Positions 1 through 8,790 of a stretch of 64,000 nt of DNA are shown piece by piece. The DNA is from Alistipes sp. UBA934 (GTDB lineage: Bacteria > Bacteroidota > Bacteroidia > Bacteroidales > Rikenellaceae). The stretch is taken from positions 374,676 through 438,675 of the forward strand of contig DBDK01000008.1 of assembly GCA_002293535.1 (NCBI GenBank). The letters are read 5' to 3'. Below the pieces are notes generated by a model. That model was not told the origin of the DNA and ran no database searches. It worked only from the letters and a program-made list of their open reading frames with translations. The translations under genes were made by a program, and so were the position numbers. The first letter of the stretch is position 1. The number at the start of each line of letters is the position of its first letter.

Positions 1-1071
1 CACCCCGGCCCAAGTGAACCCGCCGAAGCAGGCGAACGTACGAGAAGGAATGACGCGAAGTTCGAGATCATCGACAAGCGCCTGAACCTCAGGATAGAGG
101 TGCATATTATAAGTGGGACTACCGATGACCAGAGCGCTGTAACGGAAAATGTCGCGAATGACGAACGAATGGTGGGACGAAGAGAGGTTGTGAACGACGA
201 TCTTCTGAACCCCGCGGGCAGCAAGTTCGCGCGCAAGGCGTTCGGCGGTCTGCTCGGTGTTGCCATACATACTGCCGTAAGCGATGACAACTCCCTTTTC
301 GAGAGGCTCATAGCGGCTAAGGCGATCATAGAGGTCGAGCACTTTGGGGAAATCTTTCTCAGTCCAAACGGGGCCGTGAGTGGGGCAAACGGTCTTCAGA
401 GGGAGCAATGGCTTCAGTTTTTCGAGTGCCTTTTGAACCGGGCCACCATACTTACCGACGATGTTGGAGTAGTAGCGAACCATCTCATCCCAAAATCGCG
501 AAGTGTCGAGCTGGGTGTCGATAATGCCGCCGTCAAGCGCGCCGAAAGTACCGAATGCATCGCCGGAAAATACCAGCTTCTCGCACGGGCAATAGGTAAC
601 CATAGTTTCGGGCCAATGAACCATCGGGATGAGGAAGAATTGGAACTCGCGACGGCCGAGGCGCAGTATGTCACCATCGCCGACGGTGAGGATGTCAGTC
701 TTAGTCGGAGCGTTTTCGCCGATACCGTAGAAGCCCTCGACCATCTGGAGAGTTTTGGCGTTACCGACAATTGTTATGTCGGGATAAGCCTGCCGGATGG
801 CGTGGATCGAAGCCGAGTGATCGGGCTCCATATGATTGATGATAAGGTAATCTACGGGACGGTCGCCGATCACGGCACGGATGTTTTCGAGCAGGCGGCC
901 GGTGAAAGAAGCGTCGATGGTGTCGATAAGCGCAACTTTCTCGTCATCAACAAGATAGGCATTATAAGAGACACCATAAGGCAGCGGCCAAAGTCCCTCG
1001 AAGCGATGCTTTGTGCGGTCGTTGGTGCCGACGTAATGGATGCCGTGGGCGATTTCAGTGACAGGTTTCAT
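1..1071 (-). CDS. Flavodiiron protein (FprA/ROO family), 3' end cut by window edge
   Basis: Reads in frame from an ATG at 1071 to the window edge (357 codons visible, no stop). The N-terminal metallo-beta-lactamase-like domain carries the diiron ligand motif H-x-E-x-D-H (HMEPDH, residues about 80-85), a later His in MVHWPE, Asp in SGDAFG and His in PTHGPVW. From about residue 258 a flavodoxin domain begins (YGSMYGNTEQTAE, the FMN phosphate loop) and continues to FGGFTWAG at the edge. The family reduces O2 to water, or NO to N2O, as protection in anaerobes; which substrate applies here cannot be told. The gene ends the sequence of the minus-strand cluster that begins with rlmN, 2 bases after the preceding stop codon, so it is probably co-transcribed. 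Confidence 0.93.
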   Translation of the reverse strand, partial: MKPVTEIAHGIHYVGTNDRTKHRFEGLWPLPYGVSYNAYLVDDEKVALIDTIDASFTGRLLENIRAVIGDRPVDYLIINHMEPDHSASIHAIRQAYPDITIVGNAKTLQMVEGFYGIGENAPTKTDILTVGDGDILRLGRREFQFFLIPMVHWPETMVTYCPCEKLVFSGDAFGTFGALDGGIIDTQLDTSRFWDEMVRYYSNIVGKYGGPVQKALEKLKPLLPLKTVCPTHGPVWTEKDFPKVLDLYDRLSRYEPLEKGVVIAYGSMYGNTEQTAERLARELAARGVQKIVVHNLSSSHHSFVIRDIFRYSALVIGSPTYNMHLYPEVQALVDDLELRVIPSRTFACFGGFTWAGV

Positions 1072-1073
1072 AG

Positions 1074-2654
1074 CTATTCGAGCGGACGGACGCGCATTTG
1101 AGTGGGAGTGTCGGCGATCAGGACGGCAAGTTTTTCGAGATCGGTTTTATGGTCGGTACCGCCATAGTGATAAGGGTAGAAAATCTTCGGGCGGATGGCC
1201 TTAACGGCAAGGGCTGCCTGCTCCTCGGTCATCGTATAGGGAAGATTGACGGGCAGGAACGCAACGTCGATATCGCGAAGAGCCAACATTTCGGGAGTGG
1301 GTTCGGAGTCGCCGGCAACGTAAATGCGAGTGCCCCCAAGCGTGAGGATATAACCGTTATGAAGAGCAGCCCTGGGATGGAAATTGAGTTTTTCGGGCGA
1401 AGTGTTGTAAGCGGCAAGAGCCTCTACGGACGCGCCTCTGGAAATTTCGCGTGTTTCGCCGTGGGCCATTGTCTTGTCGGTAATAACCACGGTAGACGGT
1501 TTGGAGAGAGCCTCGATGGCAGCAGGATCGAAGTGATCGCCGTGATCGTGGGTAATGAGGATCAAATCGGCCTTGGGAAGCGACGCCCAGTTGGCATACG
1601 GAGCTACGGGATCGACGTAAATAGTCTGACCGGAATGCTGGAAGCCGATGCTACCGTGGCCATAAAAGTTGAGGCGCAACTCGCTACCGTCGGCAGCGGT
1701 GATGATGTCGGAAGTTTTCATATTCTCAAGAGTATGTTTTATCAATCTACCCCACTCCTTCAGATCGGCATCGCGCCAACCACCCGTGGCGGGAACTTCT
1801 GGCGTGGCGATCATAGAGCAACTCTCGTCCTTTTCGGAGAGGCTCCAGGCGAGCCAACTGAGGTCGTTGTCGGCCATAAGTTTAACCCACGCATCCCAAG
1901 ATTCGTAATCGAGAGGGCCGTTACCGGTCGCCTCCATACCCCCGCACTCGGAAAGGAAAACGGGAAGTCCGGAATCGACGGCGGCCTGAGTGCGAGCGCG
2001 AAGTTCGTCCTTATGAGTGCCGGCATAGAAGTGCATAGTGTACATAATATTGTCGTACCCCGTGAGCGGATCGGCGGCGGCAAGATGGATGTCCTGATCC
2101 CAATGGGGAGAGCCTACCAGAATAATGTTGTCCGGATCGATGGCACGGATAGCCTCGATAACGGTACGGGAATACGACTTGACATCCCTCCAAGAGTCAT
2201 TGACCGGCTCGTTGAAGATCTCGTAAATCACATTGGGATGATGGCCCCAGGTTCGAGCGGCGCGAGTGAAAAACTCTACGGCCTCGTCGGTGGCGATGGC
2301 GTGGCTGTGCCAGTCGATGATCACATAAGCGTTATTCTTAATTGCGCCCTCGACAACGCCGGTGAGACACTGCCAAGCCTCGTCGGGCCGGGCGATATAG
2401 CCGTTACGAGAGTGAACGCCGATAGCGGCCCTCACGACATCCGCACCCCAAACATCGACCACCTCGGCCACAGCATCGGGATTATACCAACGTGGCCAGG
2501 ATGAGTGCCAGCCCATACTTACGCCGTGAAGCGCGACGGTCTTGCCACTCTGGTTCGTCAGTTTCGTGCCCTCGACCTTGAGTGCTTCAGGGGAAGAGGC
2601 AAAAGCGGAAGTGGACGCTGCCAGCAAGACAAAGAGTGTAAAGATTTTTTTCAT
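1074..2654 (-). CDS. GH5 cellulase-like glycosidase fused to a metallo-beta-lactamase-fold hydrolase
   Basis: About 526 residues. A signal peptide (MKKIFTLFVLLAASTSAFA) is followed by a GH5 (cellulase-like) domain to about residue 310: the acid/base Glu sits in YEIFNEP (about 149) and the nucleophile Glu in FLSECGG (about 236). The second half, starting near a Met-Lys-Thr-Ser at about 312, is a UlaG/YtkL-like metallo-beta-lactamase domain with the zinc motif THDHGDH (369-374) and a downstream AGDSE and YPYHYGG. No stop or frame break lies between the halves. I chose the ATG at 2654, which overlaps the lspA stop (TGATG), over a GTG one codon upstream. Substrates are not predictable; beta-glucan cleavage for GH5 is a family expectation. 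The fusion is unusual. Confidence 0.88.
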   Translation of the reverse strand: MKKIFTLFVLLAASTSAFASSPEALKVEGTKLTNQSGKTVALHGVSMGWHSSWPRWYNPDAVAEVVDVWGADVVRAAIGVHSRNGYIARPDEAWQCLTGVVEGAIKNNAYVIIDWHSHAIATDEAVEFFTRAARTWGHHPNVIYEIFNEPVNDSWRDVKSYSRTVIEAIRAIDPDNIILVGSPHWDQDIHLAAADPLTGYDNIMYTMHFYAGTHKDELRARTQAAVDSGLPVFLSECGGMEATGNGPLDYESWDAWVKLMADNDLSWLAWSLSEKDESCSMIATPEVPATGGWRDADLKEWGRLIKHTLENMKTSDIITAADGSELRLNFYGHGSIGFQHSGQTIYVDPVAPYANWASLPKADLILITHDHGDHFDPAAIEALSKPSTVVITDKTMAHGETREISRGASVEALAAYNTSPEKLNFHPRAALHNGYILTLGGTRIYVAGDSEPTPEMLALRDIDVAFLPVNLPYTMTEEQAALAVKAIRPKIFYPYHYGGTDHKTDLEKLAVLIADTPTQMRVRPLE

Positions 2655-3148
2655 CACTTAAAATATTTCCATTTAAACACGATAAGGTATGCCACACCGA
2701 GGGAGATGTAAGAATCGGCAACATTAAAAACAGGAGGGAAAAACGACAGAGAGAACATATCGACAACACGACCATAAAGGAACGGAGCATAACCCCAGAT
2801 GACGCCATAGAATGCGCTGTCGATGATGTTACCGAGTGCGCCGGCGAGAACCATAGAAACGCCGACAAGGACACCGATCGGAGCCTGCTTTTTGTACAAA
2901 TAGTTGATATACCAACCGATGGCGGCTACGGCGATGATTCGGAAAAGGCTGAGGATGAGTTTGCCATAAGTGCCGCCAAGCGACATACCGAATGCAGCAC
3001 CCTCGTTCTCGATGAAATGTATCTGGAACCAGTTACCGAAAACAGGAATAGACTCGCCAAGGGACATATTGCACTTGACAAGGAACTTGACGGCCTGATC
3101 GAGAGCAAGAAGGCCGATAATCAAAAGGGTTATGTATTTTCTTTTCAT
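2654..3148 (-). CDS. lspA: Signal peptidase II (lipoprotein signal peptidase)
   Basis: Inner-membrane aspartyl protease that cleaves the signal peptide of diacylglyceryl-prolipoproteins. The 164 residues show four hydrophobic segments and the conserved family blocks: an early Asp in LALDQAVKF, NEGAAFG, then the catalytic Asp blocks GALGNIIDS and FNVADSYI. The usual Arg after the first catalytic Asp (NxxDR) is Ser here, a tolerated variation. Its length is typical. It overlaps the upstream gene by ATGA at 3145-3148 and the downstream gene at its stop, so translation is coupled across three genes. Many lipoproteins in this window are its likely substrates. Confidence 0.95.
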   Translation of the reverse strand: MKRKYITLLIIGLLALDQAVKFLVKCNMSLGESIPVFGNWFQIHFIENEGAAFGMSLGGTYGKLILSLFRIIAVAAIGWYINYLYKKQAPIGVLVGVSMVLAGALGNIIDSAFYGVIWGYAPFLYGRVVDMFSLSFFPPVFNVADSYISLGVAYLIVFKWKYFK

Positions 3149-4020
3149 AGTGCAGCGCGAACTTTTTTATACATTGCCGCCGTGCGCTCGTGCTCGGTGC
3201 CGGCCCCAAGGATCTCTATGGGGGTGAAGCCGCGGTAACCGTGGCTTTTTATGATGTTCATAAGGCGTGGAATGTCTACGGGAGTCTCTGTACCGTGGAT
3301 GAAAACATTCTCCTTGATCTGCCAGGTGATCGCCAAGTGGATAGTCCGTTCGATCTGTTCGTAAGGATCGGCGGTGCGGTAACACCCAACATCGAGCATC
3401 AAGCCGACGTTGGAAGAGGTGAGCATAGAGAAAATTTTGAGCACATCGTCGGCAGTCTTCAGGAAGTCGTCGTGGTTCTGGAGAGCGACAACAACCCCGT
3501 AATCCTTAGCGAATTCGGCACACTCATCGACAGCAGCAGCAAGCCAAACGGCAACCTCGTCCCAGGTGTAACCATCGGGAATCTTAGGTCCGGCGAAGAC
3601 CCGAATAGTGGAAGCGCCCAGTTTGGAAGCGACAACGATCCAGTCTTTTACCAATTGGATTTCCTTGGCGCGGGCGGCAGGGTCGGCAAGGGTGAAGTCG
3701 TTACGAACGCCGGTGCCGCAAATGGTCATACCTTGATGGAACGCGTGGTTCTTGACAGAAAAAATATATTCGTCCGAAGGAATAGCAGGATAACCGGGGA
3801 AATAATAACCGGTAATGTCCACCCCGTCGAAACCCTGCTCGGAAGCAAAGTCGATGACAGAATGGATAGTCTCGGTGCCCTGAGTGAGGGGGGTGTTGAA
3901 CGAATAATAATTAAGGCCAATCTTGATGCGGGGCGAAGAGTGGAGATTGCCACGGGTCTGAGTCTGAGCCGAAACTGTGGTCGCCGCGAAGGCGAGAAAA
4001 AGGATCAGGATACGTTTCAT
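3145..4020 (-). CDS. Secreted sugar phosphate isomerase/epimerase-like TIM barrel protein
   Basis: About 291 residues. The start chosen is the ATG at 4020, which gives a clean signal peptide (MKRILILFLAFAATTVSAQ). The longer open frame to 4059 lies wholly inside rlmN. The mature protein matches the xylose isomerase-like TIM-barrel (AP endonuclease 2) superfamily: GFDGVDITGYYFPGYP, GASTIRVFAGPK, VVVALQNHDDF, NVGLMLDVGCYR, and FTPIEILGAG near the end, with the usual metal-binding Glu, Asp and His positions partly visible. Such secreted members are common in Bacteroidota sugar loci, and the substrate is unknown. A TATCTTTG box (4026-4033) ends 5 bases before the start, inside the rlmN 3' end, so it may have its own leaderless promoter. 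Confidence 0.85.
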   Translation of the reverse strand: MKRILILFLAFAATTVSAQTQTRGNLHSSPRIKIGLNYYSFNTPLTQGTETIHSVIDFASEQGFDGVDITGYYFPGYPAIPSDEYIFSVKNHAFHQGMTICGTGVRNDFTLADPAARAKEIQLVKDWIVVASKLGASTIRVFAGPKIPDGYTWDEVAVWLAAAVDECAEFAKDYGVVVALQNHDDFLKTADDVLKIFSMLTSSNVGLMLDVGCYRTADPYEQIERTIHLAITWQIKENVFIHGTETPVDIPRLMNIIKSHGYRGFTPIEILGAGTEHERTAAMYKKVRAAL

Positions 4021-5057
4021 AAATGCAAAGATAGTGAATTTGTCGAAAGGAGACCGCACGCGGCCTCTATATCTTCACCACGAGAAGCACGAATGGTGGC
4101 GCGAAGACCCTTGGCATTAAGAGCATCGCGGAACTGTTCGACCCTGGCGAGAGAAGGACTGAAAAAAGGAGAATCCGGAATACGATGGAAACGGATGAGG
4201 TTGATACGACACGAAAGGCCGTTTAGAAGTTTGGCGAGACCGATCACGTGGCGCGGGGAATCGTTGAGGCCTTCCAGAACGATATACTCGAAGCTGACAC
4301 GACGCTGAGACGAGCCGCCATGATGGCTGTGGTCGCGCATAAAGTGACCGCGGATGATCTGGACTATATGTTCTATCGGATAAGCGCGCTCGATGGGCAT
4401 AATCATAGCGCGCTCGTCGGGAAACGGGTTGTGAAGGCTAACGGCGAGGTGGACACGACTCTCGGCGAGAAACCGTTCGAGTGCGGGAGCAACACCCGCA
4501 GTGGAAACAGTAATGCGAGTGGGACTCCAGGCGTAACCCCAAGATGAAGTGAGAATCTCAAGCGAAGAAAGCACGGCATCCAGATTGTCCAAAGGCTCGC
4601 CCATACCCATATAAACGATGTTGGTGAGGCAATCTCTTTGGGGCAAAGAGGCGAACTGATTGAGGATTTCGCCCGCCGAAAGGTCTTGAGTGAGACCACC
4701 ACGACCCGTGGCGCAAAACGCACAACCCATACGGCATCCGGCTTGTGAAGATAAACACAGGGTGGCGCGATCTCCGTCGGGAATAAAAACAGACTCTACC
4801 CCAGGGGAGAAAAGATATTTGCGAGTACCGTCAGCAGAAACAGACTCTGCAAGAGGCGTCGAAAGGCCCACATCGAAATGTTCTGCCAAACGGGTACGAG
4901 CGGCAACGGAAATATCGGTCATCGAGCCTGTCTGCCGAACGTTCTTATGGTACAACCACGACGCCAACTGACCAGCCCCGAAACGAGGCAAACCCATCTC
5001 AGAGGCCACCTCAGCCAACCCGGAGAGCGTTTTACCAAAAAGTTTTTTGCGTTCCAC
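4017..5057 (-). CDS. rlmN: 23S rRNA (A2503-C2) / tRNA (A37-C2) methyltransferase RlmN
   Basis: Radical-SAM dual-specificity RNA methylase. The 346 residues include the 4Fe-4S motif C-x3-C-x2-C (CRMGCAFC), the family block GMGEPLDN, and the C-terminal block ATIRASRGEDIEAACG, whose Cys is the second, methyl-carrying cysteine. The start codon is GTG at 5057 (no ATG in frame nearby). A TAACTTTA box at 5062-5069 lies only 4 bases upstream. The stop overlaps the next gene's ATG (ATGA, 4017-4020). It heads the minus-strand cluster rlmN, TIM barrel, lspA, GH5-MBL, flavodiiron protein. Confidence 0.95.
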   Translation of the reverse strand: MERKKLFGKTLSGLAEVASEMGLPRFGAGQLASWLYHKNVRQTGSMTDISVAARTRLAEHFDVGLSTPLAESVSADGTRKYLFSPGVESVFIPDGDRATLCLSSQAGCRMGCAFCATGRGGLTQDLSAGEILNQFASLPQRDCLTNIVYMGMGEPLDNLDAVLSSLEILTSSWGYAWSPTRITVSTAGVAPALERFLAESRVHLAVSLHNPFPDERAMIMPIERAYPIEHIVQIIRGHFMRDHSHHGGSSQRRVSFEYIVLEGLNDSPRHVIGLAKLLNGLSCRINLIRFHRIPDSPFFSPSLARVEQFRDALNAKGLRATIRASRGEDIEAACGLLSTNSLSLHL

Positions 5058-5150
5058 GATGTAAAGTTAAAATTTATTTGGTTTTTCTACGAAAACATTG
5101 TACATTTGCGCTTGCCACTGAACAAACTTAAAAAACCTAAAATAAATCTA

Positions 5151-5825
5151 ATGGAAGCCAAGAAAACAAAAAAGGCCGACCTGCAAAACAGACGGGTACT
5201 CTTTACCGAAATCGGTCTGATAATAGCGCTCGCCGCTGTGGTGGGCGCATTTATGTGGGGCCAAACCGAAAAATCGGTCACTGCGATGGTCGATGTCGTT
5301 GCTCCGGTCGAACAAGAGGTGATCGTGAACACCGAACAGGAACAAAAACCACCCGAAGCACGACCACAGGCAAATCAAGTCTTCTCCGACTTCCTCGATG
5401 TGGTGAAAAACGAAACCCAGATCACAACCGATTATAGTTTTGACGAATTCGACGAAGACTTCTCTGTAGAAATACCCCAAGTGGTCGAAGAAGCAGTGGA
5501 CGAGATTCCCGTATACACAGCCGAAGAAATGCCTATGTTCCAAGGAGGCGACCTGATGAAGTTCCGTGCTTGGGTGATGGATAATGTAGAGTATCCCAGA
5601 GCTGCTCAGGAAAACAACATCCAAGGAAAAGTAACCCTGCGTTTCGTGATCGAAAGAGACGGCTCGCTTACAGGAATCGAAGTACTCGCCTCGCCCGACC
5701 GTTCGCTGACAGAAGCCGCGATGACAGTGTTACGCAAATCGCCTAAGTGGTCTCCGGGAAAGCAACGAGGACGACCGGTGCGTGTGTATTACATTCTGCC
5801 TCTCGATTTTATACTTCAGCAATAG
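5151..5825 (+). CDS. TonB-like energy transducer
   Basis: 224 residues from the ATG at 5151. The order is a short basic cytoplasmic start, one membrane anchor (IGLIIALAAVVGAFMWG, about 23-40), a Glu/Pro-rich periplasmic linker, and a C-terminal TonB domain (MDNVEYPRAAQENN, then GKVTLRFVIERDGSL and SPKWSPGKQRGRPV). TonB passes inner-membrane proton-motive energy to outer-membrane receptors such as the receptor at 24445-27006. No exbB or exbD is adjacent. The promoter is well formed: TTTG at 5077-5080, a 20-base spacer, and TACATTTG at 5101-5108. It lies 3 bases upstream of hflX. Confidence 0.9.
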   Translation: MEAKKTKKADLQNRRVLFTEIGLIIALAAVVGAFMWGQTEKSVTAMVDVVAPVEQEVIVNTEQEQKPPEARPQANQVFSDFLDVVKNETQITTDYSFDEFDEDFSVEIPQVVEEAVDEIPVYTAEEMPMFQGGDLMKFRAWVMDNVEYPRAAQENNIQGKVTLRFVIERDGSLTGIEVLASPDRSLTEAAMTVLRKSPKWSPGKQRGRPVRVYYILPLDFILQQ

Positions 5826-5828
5826 CCT

Positions 5829-6992
5829 ATGAGAGCTGTTTTAGCAGCAGTCATAACCGATAAAGAAACCGAAACGCAAGCCGCCGAGTATCTCGATGAG
5901 CTTGCGTTTTTGGCAGACACCGCCGGCATAGAAGCGGTGAGGAGGTTCACGCAAAAACTATCGACGCCCAGTTCGCGAATCTATATGGGACCGGGGAAAC
6001 TGGATGAAGTCGCCAAATGGTGCGCAGATAATGAGATAGACGTGGTAATTTTCGACGACGAACTCTCGCCGTCACAGACTCGAAATATCGAGAAAATTCT
6101 GCCCTGCGCGGTACTCGACAGAACAAGGCTGATACTCGATATTTTTATGTCCCGCGCCGAAACCGCTTATGCGAAAACGCAGGTACAACTGGCGCAATTG
6201 GAATATATGCTACCGCGCCTGACGGGAATGTGGACCCACCTCGAACGGCAACGAGGCGGCACGGGAACAAGAGGTGGGGCCGGAGAGAGGGAGATAGAGA
6301 CCGACCGACGAGTGGTACGGCGGCGGATAACACTGCTGAAAGAGGAGTTAAAGAAGATCGACCGCCAGATGGCAACGCAAAGGGGAAACCGAGGGTCGCT
6401 GGTTAGGGTGGCACTGGTGGGGTATACGAACGTGGGGAAGTCCACACTGATGAACCTGATAGCGAAAAGCGACGTGTTTGCCGAAAATAAACTCTTTGCA
6501 ACGCTCGACACGACGGTGAGAAAAGTGGTGCTGGAAAACCTGCCGTTCCTGCTGAGTGACACGGTAGGCTTCATCCGCAAGCTACCTACACAGTTGGTGG
6601 AATCGTTCAAATCGACACTGGATGAAGTAAGAGAGGCCGATCTGTTGCTACACGTGGTCGATATTTCCCATCCGGGATTCGAGGATCAAATCGCAGTGGT
6701 AAAGCAGACGCTGGCAGATATAGGAGCAGGAGGGAAACCGGTGTTTATGATCTTCAACAAGATCGACGCCTACACCTATATTAAAAAAGACGAGGACGAT
6801 CTGACCCCCGCAGGAAAGGAAAATCTGTCGCTGGAGGATCTGAAGCGAACGTGGATGAGCAAGGGAAATGCGCCGGCCATATTTATTTCGGCGAAAGAGC
6901 GAGTGGGGATCGACTCTCTGAGAGGCGACCTCTATCATATGGTGAGGGAGATACACAGCGGACGGTATCCGTTTAATAATTATCTGTATTGA
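5829..6992 (+). CDS. hflX: Ribosome-associated GTPase HflX
   Basis: 387 residues, with the Gly-rich HflX N-terminal domain (MGPGKLDEV; IFDDELSPSQTRN), the linker block RGGTGTRGGAGE, then a G domain: P-loop ALVGYTNVGKST (about 193-204), TLDTTVRKV, DTVGFIRKLP and the NKID specificity motif. HflX splits or rescues stalled 70S and 50S ribosomes in well-studied bacteria. The stop TGA shares its last base with the ATG of the next small gene (TGATG at 6990-6994), so the two are translationally coupled. Confidence 0.95.
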   Translation: MRAVLAAVITDKETETQAAEYLDELAFLADTAGIEAVRRFTQKLSTPSSRIYMGPGKLDEVAKWCADNEIDVVIFDDELSPSQTRNIEKILPCAVLDRTRLILDIFMSRAETAYAKTQVQLAQLEYMLPRLTGMWTHLERQRGGTGTRGGAGEREIETDRRVVRRRITLLKEELKKIDRQMATQRGNRGSLVRVALVGYTNVGKSTLMNLIAKSDVFAENKLFATLDTTVRKVVLENLPFLLSDTVGFIRKLPTQLVESFKSTLDEVREADLLLHVVDISHPGFEDQIAVVKQTLADIGAGGKPVFMIFNKIDAYTYIKKDEDDLTPAGKENLSLEDLKRTWMSKGNAPAIFISAKERVGIDSLRGDLYHMVREIHSGRYPFNNYLY

Positions 6993-7324
6993 TGGAAACA
7001 GGACAATCCAAAAAGAAAAAATTCGGACAATACTTCACCCCTGAAGCCGTGGCCGAATTTATGATTGGATTGGCAGATGTTCCCAATGTGATCGGCTTTG
7101 AGGGAAGACAGGCCCTGTTTAAATCGAAACCATCTGATCTATACATCAATTGGGCTGCCGCAATGCAAATTCAATTTCACGTTTGCGATCTGGAGCAAGA
7201 TTTCAATGGGAGTGTGGAGGATTGGGCAAAGGCCTATCTTAAACATTTTGTTGCCCAAGCTCGAAAAAGAGCAGACGATATGATCAGAAAATTTGTAGAA
7301 CCTTTTGAAAAATACTTAAACTAA
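6992..7324 (+). CDS. Small orphan protein with an N-6 DNA methylase motif-X-like N-terminus
   Basis: 110 residues, starting at the ATG that overlaps the hflX stop. Residues about 8-25 (KKKKFGQYFTPEAVAEFM) closely resemble the GQFFTP..V..LM segment that opens N-6 adenine DNA methyltransferases of type I, IIG and Eco57I kinds. Nothing after it matches: there is no NPPY or SAM loop, and the rest is a soluble, probably helical domain ending in IRKFVEPFEKYLN. Base composition looks AT-richer than in hflX and upp. It could be a degraded methylase fused to unrelated sequence, or a small protein that shares only the motif. It sits between hflX and upp with 1-base spacing to upp. Function unknown. Confidence 0.7.
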   Translation: METGQSKKKKFGQYFTPEAVAEFMIGLADVPNVIGFEGRQALFKSKPSDLYINWAAAMQIQFHVCDLEQDFNGSVEDWAKAYLKHFVAQARKRADDMIRKFVEPFEKYLN

Positions 7325-7325
7325 T

Positions 7326-7979
7326 ATGGTTCATATTCTTGACAAGCAAAACACTATTCTGGGCAGATTCATTGCCGAAATGAGAGACGTGAGGGTACAA
7401 GGGGACAGTATGCGATTTCGCAGAAACCTGGAACGAGCGGGCGAAATAACAGCCTACGAGCTAAGCAAAACGCTGAATTACGAAGAACAGACAGTGGAGA
7501 CGCCATTAGGTGAAGCGCGGGTGTGGCTACCGACCAACGAGATCGTGATCGCAACAATCCTGCGAGCGGGAATACCTTATCATCAAGGCTTTTTGAACTA
7601 CTTCGACGGCGCCTCGAACGCATTCGTATCGGCATTCAGAAAGTACAGCAAAGACGGGACGTTCAAAGTGAAAGTGGAGTACATCTCCTGTGGCGATCTG
7701 GAAGGCAAAACGTTGATTCTCGTCGATCCGATGCTGGCGACTGGAACATCTACAGTACTGACTTACAAGGCATTACTCGAAAAAGGAGGAATACCTAAGC
7801 ACACACACATCTGTTCGATAATAGGTTCAGAGGAGGGAGTGGCTTATGTGAAACAACAGCTGCCGGAGCGCGAGATCACGATCTGGTGTGGTGCTGTGGA
7901 TGAAGAACTCACAGTGAAATCTTACATCATACCAGGACTGGGAGACGCCGGCGATTTGGCTTATGGAGACAAACTATAA
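7326..7979 (+). CDS. upp: Uracil phosphoribosyltransferase
   Basis: Converts uracil and PRPP into UMP (pyrimidine salvage). The 217 residues show the family blocks ATILRAGIPYHQGFLNYF, the PRPP loop VDPMLATGTST (about 137-147) and the C-terminal IPGLGDAGDLAYG uracil-binding region. The start at 7326 lies one base after the previous stop. Its last 17 bases overlap deoC, so the two nucleoside-salvage genes are translationally coupled. Confidence 0.95.
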   Translation: MVHILDKQNTILGRFIAEMRDVRVQGDSMRFRRNLERAGEITAYELSKTLNYEEQTVETPLGEARVWLPTNEIVIATILRAGIPYHQGFLNYFDGASNAFVSAFRKYSKDGTFKVKVEYISCGDLEGKTLILVDPMLATGTSTVLTYKALLEKGGIPKHTHICSIIGSEEGVAYVKQQLPEREITIWCGAVDEELTVKSYIIPGLGDAGDLAYGDKL

Positions 7980-8766
7980 AGAATTGGCCGCAAGAGCCGT
8001 GCGAAACGAAACCCCGGAAGTGTGGCGCAAATGCCTGAGTTGCATTGATCTGACATCGCTAAGCAGTGCCGACTCGGACAAGTCGATTGCAGAATTCGTG
8101 GGGCGAGCGGCGCGATTTACGCTCGATCATCCGGGACTGCCGGCACCGGCAAGCGTATGTGTTTATCCTGTGTTTGTGGATGTTGCAGGACTTGCATTGG
8201 GTTCCTCGCCGATCGCGATCACGAGCGTTGCGGGAGGATTCCCATCGTCGCAAACCTTCATAGAAGTGAAGATGCTGGAAGCGGCAATGGCGGTGGAAAG
8301 CGGGGCAGACGAGATAGATGTGGTGATATCGATCGGTGAAATGATTGACGGTGAATACGACAAAGCTGCCAGCACGTTGGCCCTGCTACGAGAAGAAGTC
8401 GGCGAAGGGACGGTGCTGAAGGTGATCATAGAGTCGGGAGCGCTGAAAACCCCCGAACTGATTCGCGATGCCTCTATGGTGGCAATGGAGGCCGGTGCCG
8501 ATTTTGTAAAGACCTCGACAGGCAAGACGGAGATCTCGGCAACCCCCGAAGCTGTGGCAGTGATGTGTCGGGCAATCAAAGACTTTTACGAAAAGACCGG
8601 TCGGCGAGTCGGCATCAAAGTAGCCGGAGGAGTGAGAACACCGGCCGAAGCTTCGCTTTACTATACGATCATTGAGGAAATACTTGGAGAAGAGTGGCTT
8701 ACGCCGAAACTGTTCCGAATAGGAGCGAGCGGATTACTGGATAATCTCGTGGGAGCTCTGGAATAA
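7963..8766 (+). CDS. deoC: Deoxyribose-phosphate aldolase
   Basis: Cleaves 2-deoxyribose-5-phosphate to glyceraldehyde-3-phosphate and acetaldehyde. The 267 residues form the expected TIM barrel, with the Schiff-base Lys in DFVKTSTGK (about 185) and a second active-site Lys in GIKVAGGVR (about 219). The start overlaps upp by 17 bases. The stop TAA is followed immediately by a copy of the AACG-hairpin repeat (8767-8790), which fills the whole gap to cls. Confidence 0.95.
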   Translation: METNYKELAARAVRNETPEVWRKCLSCIDLTSLSSADSDKSIAEFVGRAARFTLDHPGLPAPASVCVYPVFVDVAGLALGSSPIAITSVAGGFPSSQTFIEVKMLEAAMAVESGADEIDVVISIGEMIDGEYDKAASTLALLREEVGEGTVLKVIIESGALKTPELIRDASMVAMEAGADFVKTSTGKTEISATPEAVAVMCRAIKDFYEKTGRRVGIKVAGGVRTPAEASLYYTIIEEILGEEWLTPKLFRIGASGLLDNLVGALE

Positions 8767-8790
8767 GCCGGAACGCCGGCAGCGATTAAA
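8767..8790 (+). repeat. AACG-hairpin repeat, copy 1 (deoC-cls gap)
   Basis: Stem GCCGG, loop AACG, stem CCGGC, tail AGCGATTAAA. It begins on the base after the deoC TAA and ends on the base before the cls ATG, so it is the entire intergenic region. Confidence 0.9.

Noticed and set aside
100..1101. 333-codon open frame on the plus strand
   Set aside because: It is the antisense shadow of the flavodiiron gene, whose minus-strand frame shows all diiron and flavodoxin motifs.
1098..2504. 468-codon open frame on the plus strand
   Set aside because: Antisense shadow of the GH5-lactamase gene; its translation matches no family and the minus-strand frame has intact catalytic motifs.
3190..4308. 372-codon open frame on the plus strand
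   Set aside because: It spans the antisense of two real genes (TIM barrel and rlmN) and shows no motif of its own.
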